From: Asterias amurensis
Lineage: Eukaryota > Echinodermata > Asteroidea > Forcipulatida > Asteriidae
DNA: 64,000 nucleotides
NCBI RefSeq assembly: GCF_032118995.1
Contig: NC_092668.1
Location: 14,053,501-14,117,500 of the forward strand
Direction: 5' to 3'
Shown here: piece after piece, positions 45,809-57,800 of the stretch
Numbering within the stretch: position 1 is the first letter of the stretch
Layout: each line of letters starts with the position of its first letter
Program-made: the position numbers and the translations under genes
The notes under the pieces: model-generated
What the model was told of the DNA's origin: nothing
Database searches by the model: none
What the model saw: the letters and a program-made list of their open reading frames with translations, nothing else

Positions 45809-48800
45809 TTATATGAGTGTCTTGAGTAGCTCAATGGCCGCCTTGTAGCAGAATAAATACTGGTCCTGTCAAGACAGAGAGAAAAAAACAATCAACTTCA
45901 ATTCCCTTGAGCCTAACCTTCCAGGGGTGGAGTTCACAAAGAGTTAAGACAAGTCTTATCTTGAGTTAGGATGAGTTACTTGCCCTAACTTTTTAGGACT
46001 AGCCTTATTTTTAATTTTTTTCAATATCTCCTACGACTAGTCCTAAGTCACGTCTAGTCCCCTAACTCTTTGTGAAATCTACTCCAGAACCCATCAAAAT
46101 CACACTGCATGTTTTGTTTGATTATGTTGGACTAGGGACTGCACTGGGAAACTGATTATGCTTAGCATGGGATCAGGCATAACGCCATACCGTGTGGTGT
46201 TGGAATGAAGACCAACAAGCGTGACTTGGCATAATTTCATACAGTTGCTTAAGCACAAAACGTAGCTAAGCATAGCAACATATGCTTACCAGATTAAGTT
46301 TACCAGCCAAAATACCATGTACAATTTGTGACTGGTATCCTGCTCATTTCTGTTAGGCAGGCAAACTGTTTAGCAACATTTCCAGCTTAAGCAGCTCTAT
46401 GAAATTGAATCCTGTTAACAAAAAGCCAGTTTGAACCATGTGAGCTGTTGGTATCGTAGCAGATTGTATTGCATCGGGGATAAAGATAAAACTAAAACCC
46501 CACTGACCTTCGTCTGAATCATGCCCTGTCGTTGAGATCTCAACCCTCTCACTATGTCTCCAATCTTGAACGTCTCATCCCGATCAATCAGCCCCATCAT
46601 GGCGTCAATGGTGATCAGAGTACCGGTACGGCCAATCCCCGCGCTGCAGTGAACTATGATAGGTCCGTTGGCGTGGATCTTACGCATGTACTTTATGTAG
46701 CGGAGAAGCGGGACTGATGATGGAGGGACACCATGGTCGGTCCAGGTAGTGAAGTTGAGATGAGTCACAAAGTGGATGGTATTGGTCTAAAAGAAAACAA
46801 ATATTAAAAAAATAAATGTAGGCAGGATTTTACGAACTATTTTGTTTAATGCTGTAAATACTGATTAAACTTGGGTGTGATCCCTGGCTACATGGCAGTT
46901 AACGGCTGCCTGTCTTCTGACTGGCACCCCTAAAAAAAATGATTGACAAAATAGGGAGAGCGCCAACAAAGGGCAAGATAACTGAGTTGGTGGAGCGCTG
47001 GCACGTTAATTCTAAGGTGGTTGGTTCAAATCCTGCTCTTGTCAATTCTTCTTTGTTCAAACCCCAAATTATAAACTGATTTGAATCATGAAGTTAAAGG
47101 TAGTAGTTTGCTAAGTCTAAACCAAAGATCGTTTCAAATTAAGAAATAAATATTTGTGACGTTTCAAAATGCCTCTCTATGTCCACCATGTCCACTGTAA
47201 TATGTTTGAATACGTCCCCACCAGCACAATCTCTCAGTGGCTTACTCTATTCCAAATCCCCACAAAAGAGAAAAATTTCAATACCTTAGTATCACTCATG
47301 GATATTTTCCGGATGTCAAAGTTGTCCAATGTCTGCATACTGTCGAGTCTCAGCTGGTATCGCCCGGCTACCATCATAGGCGTCTCCATGGAATCCGGCC
47401 AATAGTGGTCACACTTTACCTGGTCATGTGACGAGAAAGGACCAATCAGTAAAAGTTCTCAGAACGAAAAGCATGCAGGGTTATGAAATTGTTGATAAGC
47501 AAATTTGCATAAAACATGCATAAAATACAAGCTTCCCAACAAAGGGAGAGAGAACCCACGGTTTATGATCAAGTTATGCTACATTCCAAAATTGCTCAAC
47601 AAATGTTTTTCGCTTAGCAACTTTTAGCAGCTAGCCAGTCATACAGTAAATTTCACTTTGTATTTTGATTGGTGACCTGTTTCTCTGAAGCAAGACTCAC
47701 TTCTGAAGTAGAACAATCGGCAGTATAAATCCTGATGCATCTATCTTACCTTGCCGCTCTCTACCGCTTGTGTCACCATGGCGATGACATCTGACCTCTG
47801 CTCCCAAACCATCTGCCAGAAGTCTCCGTTGGTCTGGGGGAGTGGTCCCTGACAGGCGATGTAGCGGTACATATCTTTACCCACTTGGACGTTGATGAAG
47901 TTGGCGTTGATGTAATCAGCGTTTCCGGCATATTGGATAACAACTCTCGTCTTATCATCTGCAAAACAAACCGAACAAAATTGTTTTGAATGTTTGAGAC
48001 AATCGCTTTCACATTGAAGATTGATCTTAAGTGCAATTTAACTGCTAGGCAAAGTATGATGTCATAATACAAGTCACTATGGTGATACTGACAACACATC
48101 TTGAGACGATGAGGAGACCAAACCTGCTCTTCTCAGAGCCAACACTCCACAAAAGAGATTTACACAGTAGTATCCGCAAGTTTTGAGAAGTTCTTTGTGA
48201 AATCGATCCTAGCAGATTTTCTAGAAGGATTAATAGCAAAAGGTTTCATCACTGCAGATGTATACTCACATGGCACGACGTTCCTGTACCGATTCTTGTC
48301 CTTGTTGTTTGGTCTCTTCGCTTCCTCGCAATTATCCGTTATTTTAACATTACGTAACATCTGTAGAACAGTAAAACAGTGAAAACAGTCATTCAAAAAC
48401 TTAATTGCGTTTTAGTAAAAAAGGTACAAAGAATCAAGTTCCTCACAAAGTAGTAAATGGAAAGAATTTGTAAATCTGTATCTTGGGTATGAGTAGTGAG
48501 GCCTGAGATTTCGTTTCTACAACGAAAAGAATAAAACGCAAACCTTAAACTCCTCAGCAGGGTCCTGCTTGTCCATCTGCTTCTGCAACGTCGCGATAAG
48601 GCTCCTCAACTGCCGTCCCGAATAGCGCCCTCCTACGGAGGGTCTGACCAGCGCAGTGCGTCGCAGCTCACCATCGCTGATGACGCTCAGGATCTTGTGG
48701 CTGGGCGTGGCCCGTGGGGTTGGGGTGTGGCCGTGATCGGTGGAGAGAGGAATGTCGGTGTCTGATCCCCAGGAGCTTGAGTCGTCGCTGTCGGGTAGCA

Positions 48801-48813
48801 TCTGACCTCGAGC
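45809..48813 (-). CDS. PTPN13: PTPN13 exons 24-29 of window: tyrosine phosphatase domain
   Basis: A complete classical PTP domain: pTyr-loop NKDKNRYRNVVPYDKTRV (human KNRYKNILPYDATRV), DYINANFINVQVGKDMY, CQGPLPQTNGDFWQMVWEQ, KCDHYWPDSMETP, HLNFTTWTDHGVPPSS, catalytic P-loop IIVHCSAGIGRTGTLI with the Cys nucleophile and Arg, and Q-loop QRQGMIQTK. The C-terminus is DQYLFCYKAAIELLKTLI, stop at 45811-45809. The general-acid loop is WTD where human PTPN13 and most PTPs have WPD; the Asp is kept. It lacks the vertebrate tail after the domain. It is expected to dephosphorylate phosphotyrosine proteins. Confidence 0.96.
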
Positions 48814-51800
48814 CTTCGGGGGAACCGAAAAAATAAATCAGTTGCTTACTTTTAGTACTAAAGAACATGTACAACATATAAAATTACCAACAACAAAAAG
48901 GTTAATTTAAACCTGATAACTTATTGCTTAAAGTTCATAATCAGCTTCCAATTGGCACCTAAAAGTATGGGTCCTGGCAGGGGAGTTTTAGCTCTACTGT
49001 TTCTGTTCAGCAGAGTGTGGGTTCGAGTCCCGGTCTTGACCTTTGTTTCCTTGAGCAAGACACTTATTGCTGGAACTTAAAGCTTTACGCCCAACGTGTT
49101 ATTATGCATGAAGGATGAGAGGGCGACTCAAAACCACACAACACCAGTGCTTTAGTCCAGTAAACTTGACCGGTTGACTTATTTCCATTTCATGACAGTA
49201 TTACCGAAAACTTCAGGGAGAAGCGCAATGCCAAAAACTACCTACCTTCAATGCTTGGCCAAACTTCACGGCAGCATTAATGCCTCTACTCTCGGATGTG
49301 GAGCGACTCTCTTTGTGGTTTGAATGAGCGTTGGAGTCATTGGGGAGATCCATAGTAGAGTTCATATCATCGTCCGTGTCATGACCTTTAAGAGTCACAT
49401 GATGAATAATTAACTGTTACTAGACTGTGATTGGTTTAGTTATAGTCACATGATGAATAATTAACTGTTATTAGACTGTGATTGGGTAAGCTTTCTACAA
49501 GAAGCTAACTGATTTGGTAATCAGTTCAAATACCAAAACCCTAAAACATTTCAAAAAATAAACAGAAACACAATTGACTGTACCTTAACCCTTTACAGAC
49601 CATTAAATGCACAACAAAATAACAAAAGAAAAAAACAAAAATTGTGTGGTGCGTGTGTGGTGCAACAGTCATAACGATGCAAACTAAATGTAATTTTTGG
49701 TTGGTCCCTTATTTCTGCTAAGCAATACTTTTCTGTGCTTAGCAAGTTTTTGTGCCTACAGGCTTTATAAAACTGGGCCCAGGTCACACCATTTTGTTGT
49801 CTTTCCATATATTTCAGTTGGCAAGGTATGTGGTAGCACCATGTGTAAATCTTTTTTAAATAGTTTAGATAAATTACGTTTTCTTATAGGGAGGTGGCGG
49901 AGGGGAATAAAGGGCCTGAAATTGTTCCTTTCTGAGAAGAGTGGAGGCGTTAGGGAAGGAGGGGGCAGCACATACCAACTTTTAAGACCCGCTTTCTCCT
50001 TAGATTTACCTGAGACGTAGCCAGTACGGAAACCGGGCGGAGGAGGTGTAATAGCAATGGAAGACACACCACCAATAGGCAACGAGTAAGAGTCAAAGTT
50101 GAGACTTGTGCTTATATCAAACTCGGACAGATCTGCATGCACACCGTGTGGAGTGTGGTGATGGGGGGTATAGGGGTGGAAGGAGGGGATATACCAAGGG
50201 GTTGTGATGAATTGGTGGGGAATTTGTGGGTGGGGTGTTAGTTTGTGGCACCGAGGCAAATGTGAGAATGTATAGTGACGTTGAAGTGGTGTTGGTGTGG
50301 ATTGAAGTGAAGGGGTAGGGGTGGAAGGAGCGGGGTGTACCATGGGGGTAGTGATGAATTGGTGGGGAATTTGTGGGTGGGGTGTTAGTTTGTGGCAATG
50401 AGGCAAATGTGAGAATGTATAGTGACGTTGAAGTGGTGTTGGTGTGGATTGAAGTGAAGGGGTAGGGGTGGAAGGAGCGGGGTGTACCATGGGGGTTGTG
50501 ATGAATTGGTGGGGAATTTGTGGGTGGGGTGTTAGTTTGTGGCACCGAGGCAAATGTGAGGATGTATAGTGACGTTGAGGTGGTGTTGGTGTGGATTGAA
50601 GTGAAGGGGTAGGGGTGGAAGTAGCAATGGGGGTAATGAGTTGTTTGTGGGGGTCAATGATAGTGATGAAGTTGGGGGTGTTAGGATGTGGCACCAAGTC
50701 CAATGTGAGGATGTATAGTGGCGTTGAGGTGGTGTTGGTGTGGATTGAAGTGAAGGGGTAGGGGTGGAAGTAGCAATGGGGGTAATGAGTTGTTTGTGGG
50801 GGTCAATGATAGTGATGAAGTTGGGGGTGTTAGGATGTGGCACCAAGTCCAATGTGAGGATGTATAGTGATGTTGGGGTGGTGTTAAGATAAAGGAAACG
50901 ATGAAGGGATATACAACCAAGGAAGACCAGGGAAAATAATTGGACACAAAAACCAAGTAACAAAGACAGAGGCAGGAAGAGGGAGCGTTTAGATAGTATG
51001 ACAAAACACCATATTAAAAACGTTCGAAAGAGAAACATCCACATGAACATTTGTAAACATAAACAACAACAAGAGGTTTGTAGAACAGGATGGCAATGAA
51101 CGTTATTGAAAAGGGTGGATGACATTAATTGAAAGAATGATCAAGAATATTTATGAAAAGACGATGTGACAATGAAGGATAAAAACAAAATGTGACAAAT
51201 AAAAGATTGATATCAACATACAAAGGGTAAAACAAAATGTGCAAAATATAAAATCATTAAAAACAAATTGTGCAAAATTCTTCATCAGGACGAGATAAAT
51301 CACAAGTGAAAAAAGTAACATTTTATACAAACTGACAAAAATAGTAACAAAATCTAACAGCAAAAAGAGTGATTTAAAGGTGACATTAAAGTGTGGAACA
51401 AATACTTGGTGCGAAATTAAAGGTGCCCACTGGTTTGTGATATTGTGACAAACATAAAGAAACTTTCTAGTGTTTATTTTTGAAGGATTTTCTTTAAAAT
51501 GTTTTTGTACCTGCGTCATCGAGCTCGGCGTCCCTAGCGGACTCGGTGTACGACTGAACCGGCGATTCTTCTTCGTTGTCGCTGTGATGAGGCAGGTTGA
51601 GGATCGGCACCGGAGATTCATGAATGAGGGGCACAGGGCGCTTTGGCTCGCTCATCTGCTGGTTGGCGATGACGGTGGATCTTGCAAGTTGCCTACAACA
51701 TCATCAAGAAAAGGCAATCAACGGTCAAAATTCTCATGGATTTTGAAAGCATTATCTCGTTGGAATTTAATGGTTCAATTCAATCAAAATTCTTATGGAT

Positions 51801-54800
51801 TTTGAAAAGCGTTATCTTGTTGGAAATGCCTGCTTTAATTCAGTCAAAATTCTTATGGAATTTTGAAAGCGTTATCTTATTTGAATTTAACTTTACAATT
51901 GAGTACCCTGATTTTACACCCTTCTGTGGGTCAAAATATTTTTAAGGTAAGAAAAGCCTATTATTTGCGGCTTTTATTTCATTTCATTACCTTGTTACAG
52001 CCAGTTTGACCACCCCTTTGCTCTTCCTCAATAGTCCGACTGCCTTATTCTGCGTCATGCCCACCAGGCTCTCTCCATTCACCTAATAGGGGAGAGGGAA
52101 AAATGAGGGGGGATACCGGTAATAGACAACTTATATCTCAACCAATCTTCTAATTTCCAATAAACATAACATCAAAGCAAGCTTTGAAAATTTCCAGGGG
52201 ACTTTATTTAACTTCACTCCCATGGAGTGAGTTCTTAATTGGTCTCTACATTTTGACTCCCCTGCTCTAGTCATCGTCAGGAGACTGAACACTTTTAAGG
52301 ACTAACCTGCAATAGCCGATCTCCAACTTGCATTCGACCATCCATTTCGGCAACACCTCCCGAATTCAGAGTTTTGATGAAGATGCTTGTTTTCCCGCCT
52401 TTCATTGCTCCAGTAAGGCTAAAGCCAAGGCTGCCATTGGCTGGCTTTTCAAGCTCGATCCAGATCACACCTCCCTATTGGATGAGAGAGATACATGAAT
52501 ATTTATGAGGACAGATACAATGATCTGATTGGTTACTTACATTAATGAAAAAAATATAAAATAGCATTTAGTAAACCCAAAGAAATTTGTGAATACATGA
52601 GTCCTTTTTGAGAACCAACTGGGGAGAAAAAGAGCTTAAAAAAATGGAACAAAAATGAAATGCCGTCAACAGAGGTAATACCCTAAGTGTGATTTTCTGA
52701 AGGGGGGGGGGAATTGGCCACTGTTAAATTGTGCTGTCCCTTAATGTATTTATCAAGATGAAAAAATCATGAATATTCATGTCGAATGTTCCATTGCATC
52801 AGAGGGTTGTCTTACCTCGGATTTGTCCACCCTTCCCTCAGAGCCTCGATCAAACTCCACCGGGGTTGTGGCCCTTTCAATGATCCCATTGCTTGCCCTG
52901 TCTACAGTCGGAGCTTCACTGGGTGTCGGCGAGTCCATGACATCCCACGATGAAACCTCGGAGGGAGCCACTTCGGGTGCAGGTGATTCCACTTCAAGAG
53001 GAGGGGGCGATAACGGGAGAGGGGGTTCTGAGTCGGGGAGGCTTGGAGGTGGACTGTCGGGTGGGGTTAGAGTTGGGGGCAGGGAAGGACTGAGGGGTGG
53101 GGTCGGCATGGGTGTGCTGCCTAGGGAGGATGGGCTCGCTGGCGGCTCATGGACATCAATCTCAGTGTCGTTTAAGAGCATACTCTGACGTTGCACTTCG
53201 GTCACCGCAACGGCTTGTACCACTTCGACATCGGGGGTCGTGTTAACCGGTGTTCCTCGGTTTTCTTTGATCTCGTCCGGTAGCGTGATGCCGTGCTCGG
53301 CTTCCAACGAGGCCAAGATGGCATCCACATCATCAAGATGTTGCTCCCTGTCACTCTCCGAAATGTCCTGCAACAACATTCCAGAGGGAGTAACCACATT
53401 AAAAATAAGGCTTGGAAAAAGTTGTAACTTTTAACATTCAAAAGAAAGTAAAATATTGTTTGGGAACATTTTGGAATGGAACTGCAAAAAAGATGCTTAG
53501 AAAGACAGCCACAATAACGGCAAAAACCCTCTTCATTGGAAATTCTTGTTAACAGCGCCCTCAATGTGAACCCACCTCCCAGTCTGTCTCTTCAGCCAGC
53601 TCCGATGACAGATCACCGAGGTCCAGATCCAGTGAGTCCATGACACCCTTCATCTCTTCCTCGACGGTCAACTCGCCATCGTCAAGATGGTAAGGGGATC
53701 GCTCTACCCTCTCAGCCCTTGAGGATAGGACCTTAGGGGAGTCTATTGAGGACATTGGGGAGGTGAGGGCCCTGGTTGGATGTACTGGTTCGCCATCCCT
53801 GGAGAGAAAGTTAAAAGTTGGGTACAATAAAAACTTAAATAAGGCAAATATACGCCTCTAACAGGAGTCAAATTCATAGCACTGCTTAACGGTAAGCAAA
53901 CTTTCATGCTAACTAGAGCAGACAAATTTGCCTCTGGTGACAGTTGAGTTGACACCTCAAATCAGTTAAGTGTTACCCTCACCATGAAGTTGCCATCTGG
54001 CCTTGTGATGTCAGGCGATAACTCACAAAAATATATAGAATGTTCTTATACAAGAAATGAGTGCAGTGAGTGGAATTCAAACCCACACTCTGACGACTCA
54101 GGCACCAGAACTTAATGTCTGGTGTACAACACAGCTCGTCGGTGATTCTAAATGAAACTGCTAGTGGGCATTATTGTTCCCTTAGGATTTAATTTGTAAT
54201 TTACCAAAAGTTGTGCAAATTTCTACGGGGGAGTTTTTTTCTCTCACCTTGTTAGTTTCAACTCCACCGTATTTGGCGCCACCTCAAGAAGGCGCCTAGC
54301 TTGCATCAAGCTCATCCCCCGAAGATTCTTCCCGTTGATGGCATGGATAAGATCATCAGACTGTATACTGCCCTCGCTGGCTGCAGGAAGGCCAGGTATG
54401 ACATCACTCACCACAATCCCTGATTTGCCGTTTTTGAGGGTAAGAGTCAGCGAGAGCCCTAGCTGCCCCATGGGGTTACGCTGGACTCGGATGATTGGAA
54501 GTTCTCGGACGTTGACGATTGCTGTTGCGTCCGATCTTGAGGAAGTAGGCGGACTTTCGGAGAGTGGGTCGGCGAGCTTCTCATGCGGGAATGTTGGAGA
54601 GTCTGGTGGCGGGGAGGTGGGAATGGGTGGGGGGACGGGCGTGGAGATGGGTGTATCCACGGGTTGCTGGTAGCGTAGGATCTTAATGGTGACCTCCTGA
54701 GGGGTCATACGGAGGAATGAGACTGCGTCAAAGTGGCTCATGTCCAGCATGCTAGTTCCGTTGACCTGAGAGGAAATAAACCAAACCAGAATGACAAGTT

Positions 54801-57800
54801 GAAGAAGCCTCAAGACACGGCCCAACACCCAATTTCATAAAGCTATTAAGCAGATAATTCTGCTTGGGAAATATCTTTGCTTAGCAAGATTTGAGCTGGT
54901 TACCAGTTGCTACAATGTAAACTTTATAGAATTTTGGCTGGTGATCAGTTTCTGTTACGCAAGATTTTTCTGGAGAACAGTATTTGAATCCCACCCTTTT
55001 GTAGGGAAGCATAGCTTATCTATCATTCAAAACCACACACAGTTGATGATATTAACTAGTCACACAGTAGGAGAGGTAAATAACCTCACTTCCTACTTAC
55101 ATTGACAAGTTTGTCTCCCTTCTTGAGTCTACCATCTGACTTGGCTGGGTCTTGTATGATGTCCTTGACATAGCATCCACCAGAGTTGGCACCACCTGCA
55201 ACTGTGAAACCTAGACCACCCCTCGCTGGCTTGGTCAGAGTCACCTCAAAGTATTCCTACAAAGAAAACGGACAGAACTTGATATACAGGTGTGCAGACA
55301 TTTTCTGCTTCATATGGGAGGGTACTTTCAGCGGAATTGTTCTTTATAACTAAGGTGCTAGCAAGAGGTTGTGGGTTCGAATCCTATCAAGCTAACCACT
55401 GATTTCACAATGACTAGAATAAGTGTTGTCGTCTAGTTACTGAATCACATTTTCCTAATTTGTGTAATTTATAATCATAGACAATAAACCAATGTGTGTA
55501 TGAGAGAGATTGGCTGTTGCCAGCTTGGTGTTTATATCCTCTTGTGGGAGTTTGCTGAGTTCCGCTTAAACTTGTTGTTAATCTTTGGGTGTTTTTAGTA
55601 ATAAATATCTAAATGCAGGAAATTTATGTACTATTTCCAAAACCAACGGTTAAATGGAACTTATTAAAGGCTTGTGACCACTTACCCCACTCCATGTATC
55701 GCCGAGCGATTTCATTGGTGAGCCCAGACTCTCCGTCGGTGATGTCACCGGAGACCTTACATTGACCCCTGACCCCTTAGGTGTTGAACCCATAACCAGC
55801 TTGGGTAACTGAGATTCTGATGAGTGGGGTTCGGAGGTCGAAGGAGGGGGTGAGAATTGGTCCGTTGTGTCCAGGAGGGTCGGGGATAAGGGGGATGGGG
55901 GGAAGTCAAAGTCTTGGGTTTGGATCTCCTTGGTGGCTTTGGGGCTCATGGGAAGTGTTGGGCTGCTCAAGACGTGCTCAAAGTGTTTCTCATCCTCCTG
56001 GGAGGAAAATATATTAACAAATCATTCAATTCCATTAATTAAATTGACCGTGCAAGTCTCACACATTATTGAAAAAGAGAAAACAACTCAAACAGAGACA
56101 ATATTTTTTCTATGAAATTAAAAAAATTTTTCTTAAAAGGACCAGTGGTTGACAACTCAACAGCTTGATCAGTATGCTCTGATCGTCTTCAGGAGGATGC
56201 ATCATGTATCATAAATAAAACATTTTAAAATTACAAGATCCTTCTAAAAAAGTATTCAAAAGTAAACCAAGGATGGATAATGAAGGAACCTTTTGGAAGG
56301 TGGGCGTGGGAAAAGAACCACACCTTTTGAAAGGTTGGGGGTGCGGGTTGGAACGAACCTTAAGGGTGATAAGATCAAGTTCTTCATCGCTGGGTCGGCA
56401 GAGAAGTAGACGGACATCTTGAGGAGCTCCTCTGAGAACAGCAACCGTGTCCTAAGAAGAATAAACAGACAAAAAACAGCTTGTAATCAGTAAGGAGCAA
56501 AGAGTGGAGGTATAACAGGATTGGTTAAGAGGGGAAAAAATGGTTTAGTTTTAGTTCAACAGCTTATTTCTTATGAAGTTGCAAAATAAAGTATATAACT
56601 GAGCAGAGTCTTTCTCAAAGGCTTTCTTTTTTTCAATGTTATTCTTTTTAGCTTTTCAGGGTCGAAATGTCGGGCCATTCACTATTTGTTTGGTAATTAT
56701 ACCATAGGTCCTTTTGGTTGGTAAGCAGTTTGCAACAGCTTATTCTATTTTCTTATTGTAATGAGAAAATAGAATTAGCTGTTATGCTTCATCAATGTAT
56801 TGCTGGACGGCCCATACCAACAACAGAAGTTTAGTGAGCAAAGAGGAGGTATTTTTTTACAGGATTAGTATAAAAACACATTCTTTAATTGTAGCTTTAC
56901 TGATTTTGAAGTTCATTCTAGACCTTTTTTGGGCTGTGAAATATTTCCCTCCAAAATGAAGACATATACAAAAAAACTGTATCTGAACTCCCCTTATTAA
57001 AAGCAAAACAGCTGATTTCAGTTGTTAACGAAAATTAAGGACAATGTGTGTATCTCATAACTTCAAGTTTCTTTTCCAACGACATACTGAATTTCTGAAC
57101 TCTGTGAAAGCTCAACGAACACAAGTTCTTACCGCATGGGTCAAATGATAAACCGGCTCTTCATTAACAGTCAAGATAACGTCTCCTTCCTCGACGAGAC
57201 CACTAGCCGAGGCTCTCTGACCAGCAAAGACTTTCTTGATACGGAGCAGACACATCTTGGGATCTTTGTGGATTCCCCTCCCACCTTGTATACTGAAGCC
57301 GAGACCTTGGGTACCCTTGGAAAGTTGGACCTCAAAACAGTTCTCTGCAGAGGAAAAAGTTCAAGAGAATTCTCTTAAAAGACTACTCCCAATTTCATGA
57401 AGCAAAAAATACTGCTTGTGTGAAATTTCTTTGCTCAGCAAAAATTAAGAGGGCCACCAGTCACAACAATGTAAACCTGGCACCCCTAAACAAAGATATT
57501 GACTAATAGGGAGACCACTAGCATAAGGCTAGATAGCTCATTTGGTAGAGAACTGGTATGTTAAACTGGAGGCTGAAGGTTCTTGTAAATTGTTCCTTGT
57601 TCAAACAAAAATTATGCATTGTAAATCTAACATCTTCACGATTAATATTTTTATCAAAACAAATTTTGCTAACCTGGAGTGACATAAGGAAGGTCTGGAA
57701 GCTCAATGTTGTTTTCTAATCCCATCGTTGAGATCATCGTCTGAGTCAGAGTGAGCGCTCCGACGCTCATCTCAGACATCGGCGAGTGCCTCGAGTCATC

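Noticed and set aside
50532-51125. Independent minus-strand genes of 197 and 107 codons
   Set aside because: They are low-complexity translations of the intronic minisatellite with no splice support of their own.
52769-53188. Plus-strand 139-codon Gly/Ser-rich frame
   Set aside because: It is the antisense of the Pro/Ser-rich PTPN13 exon at 53367-52816, whose splice sites and phases fit the gene.
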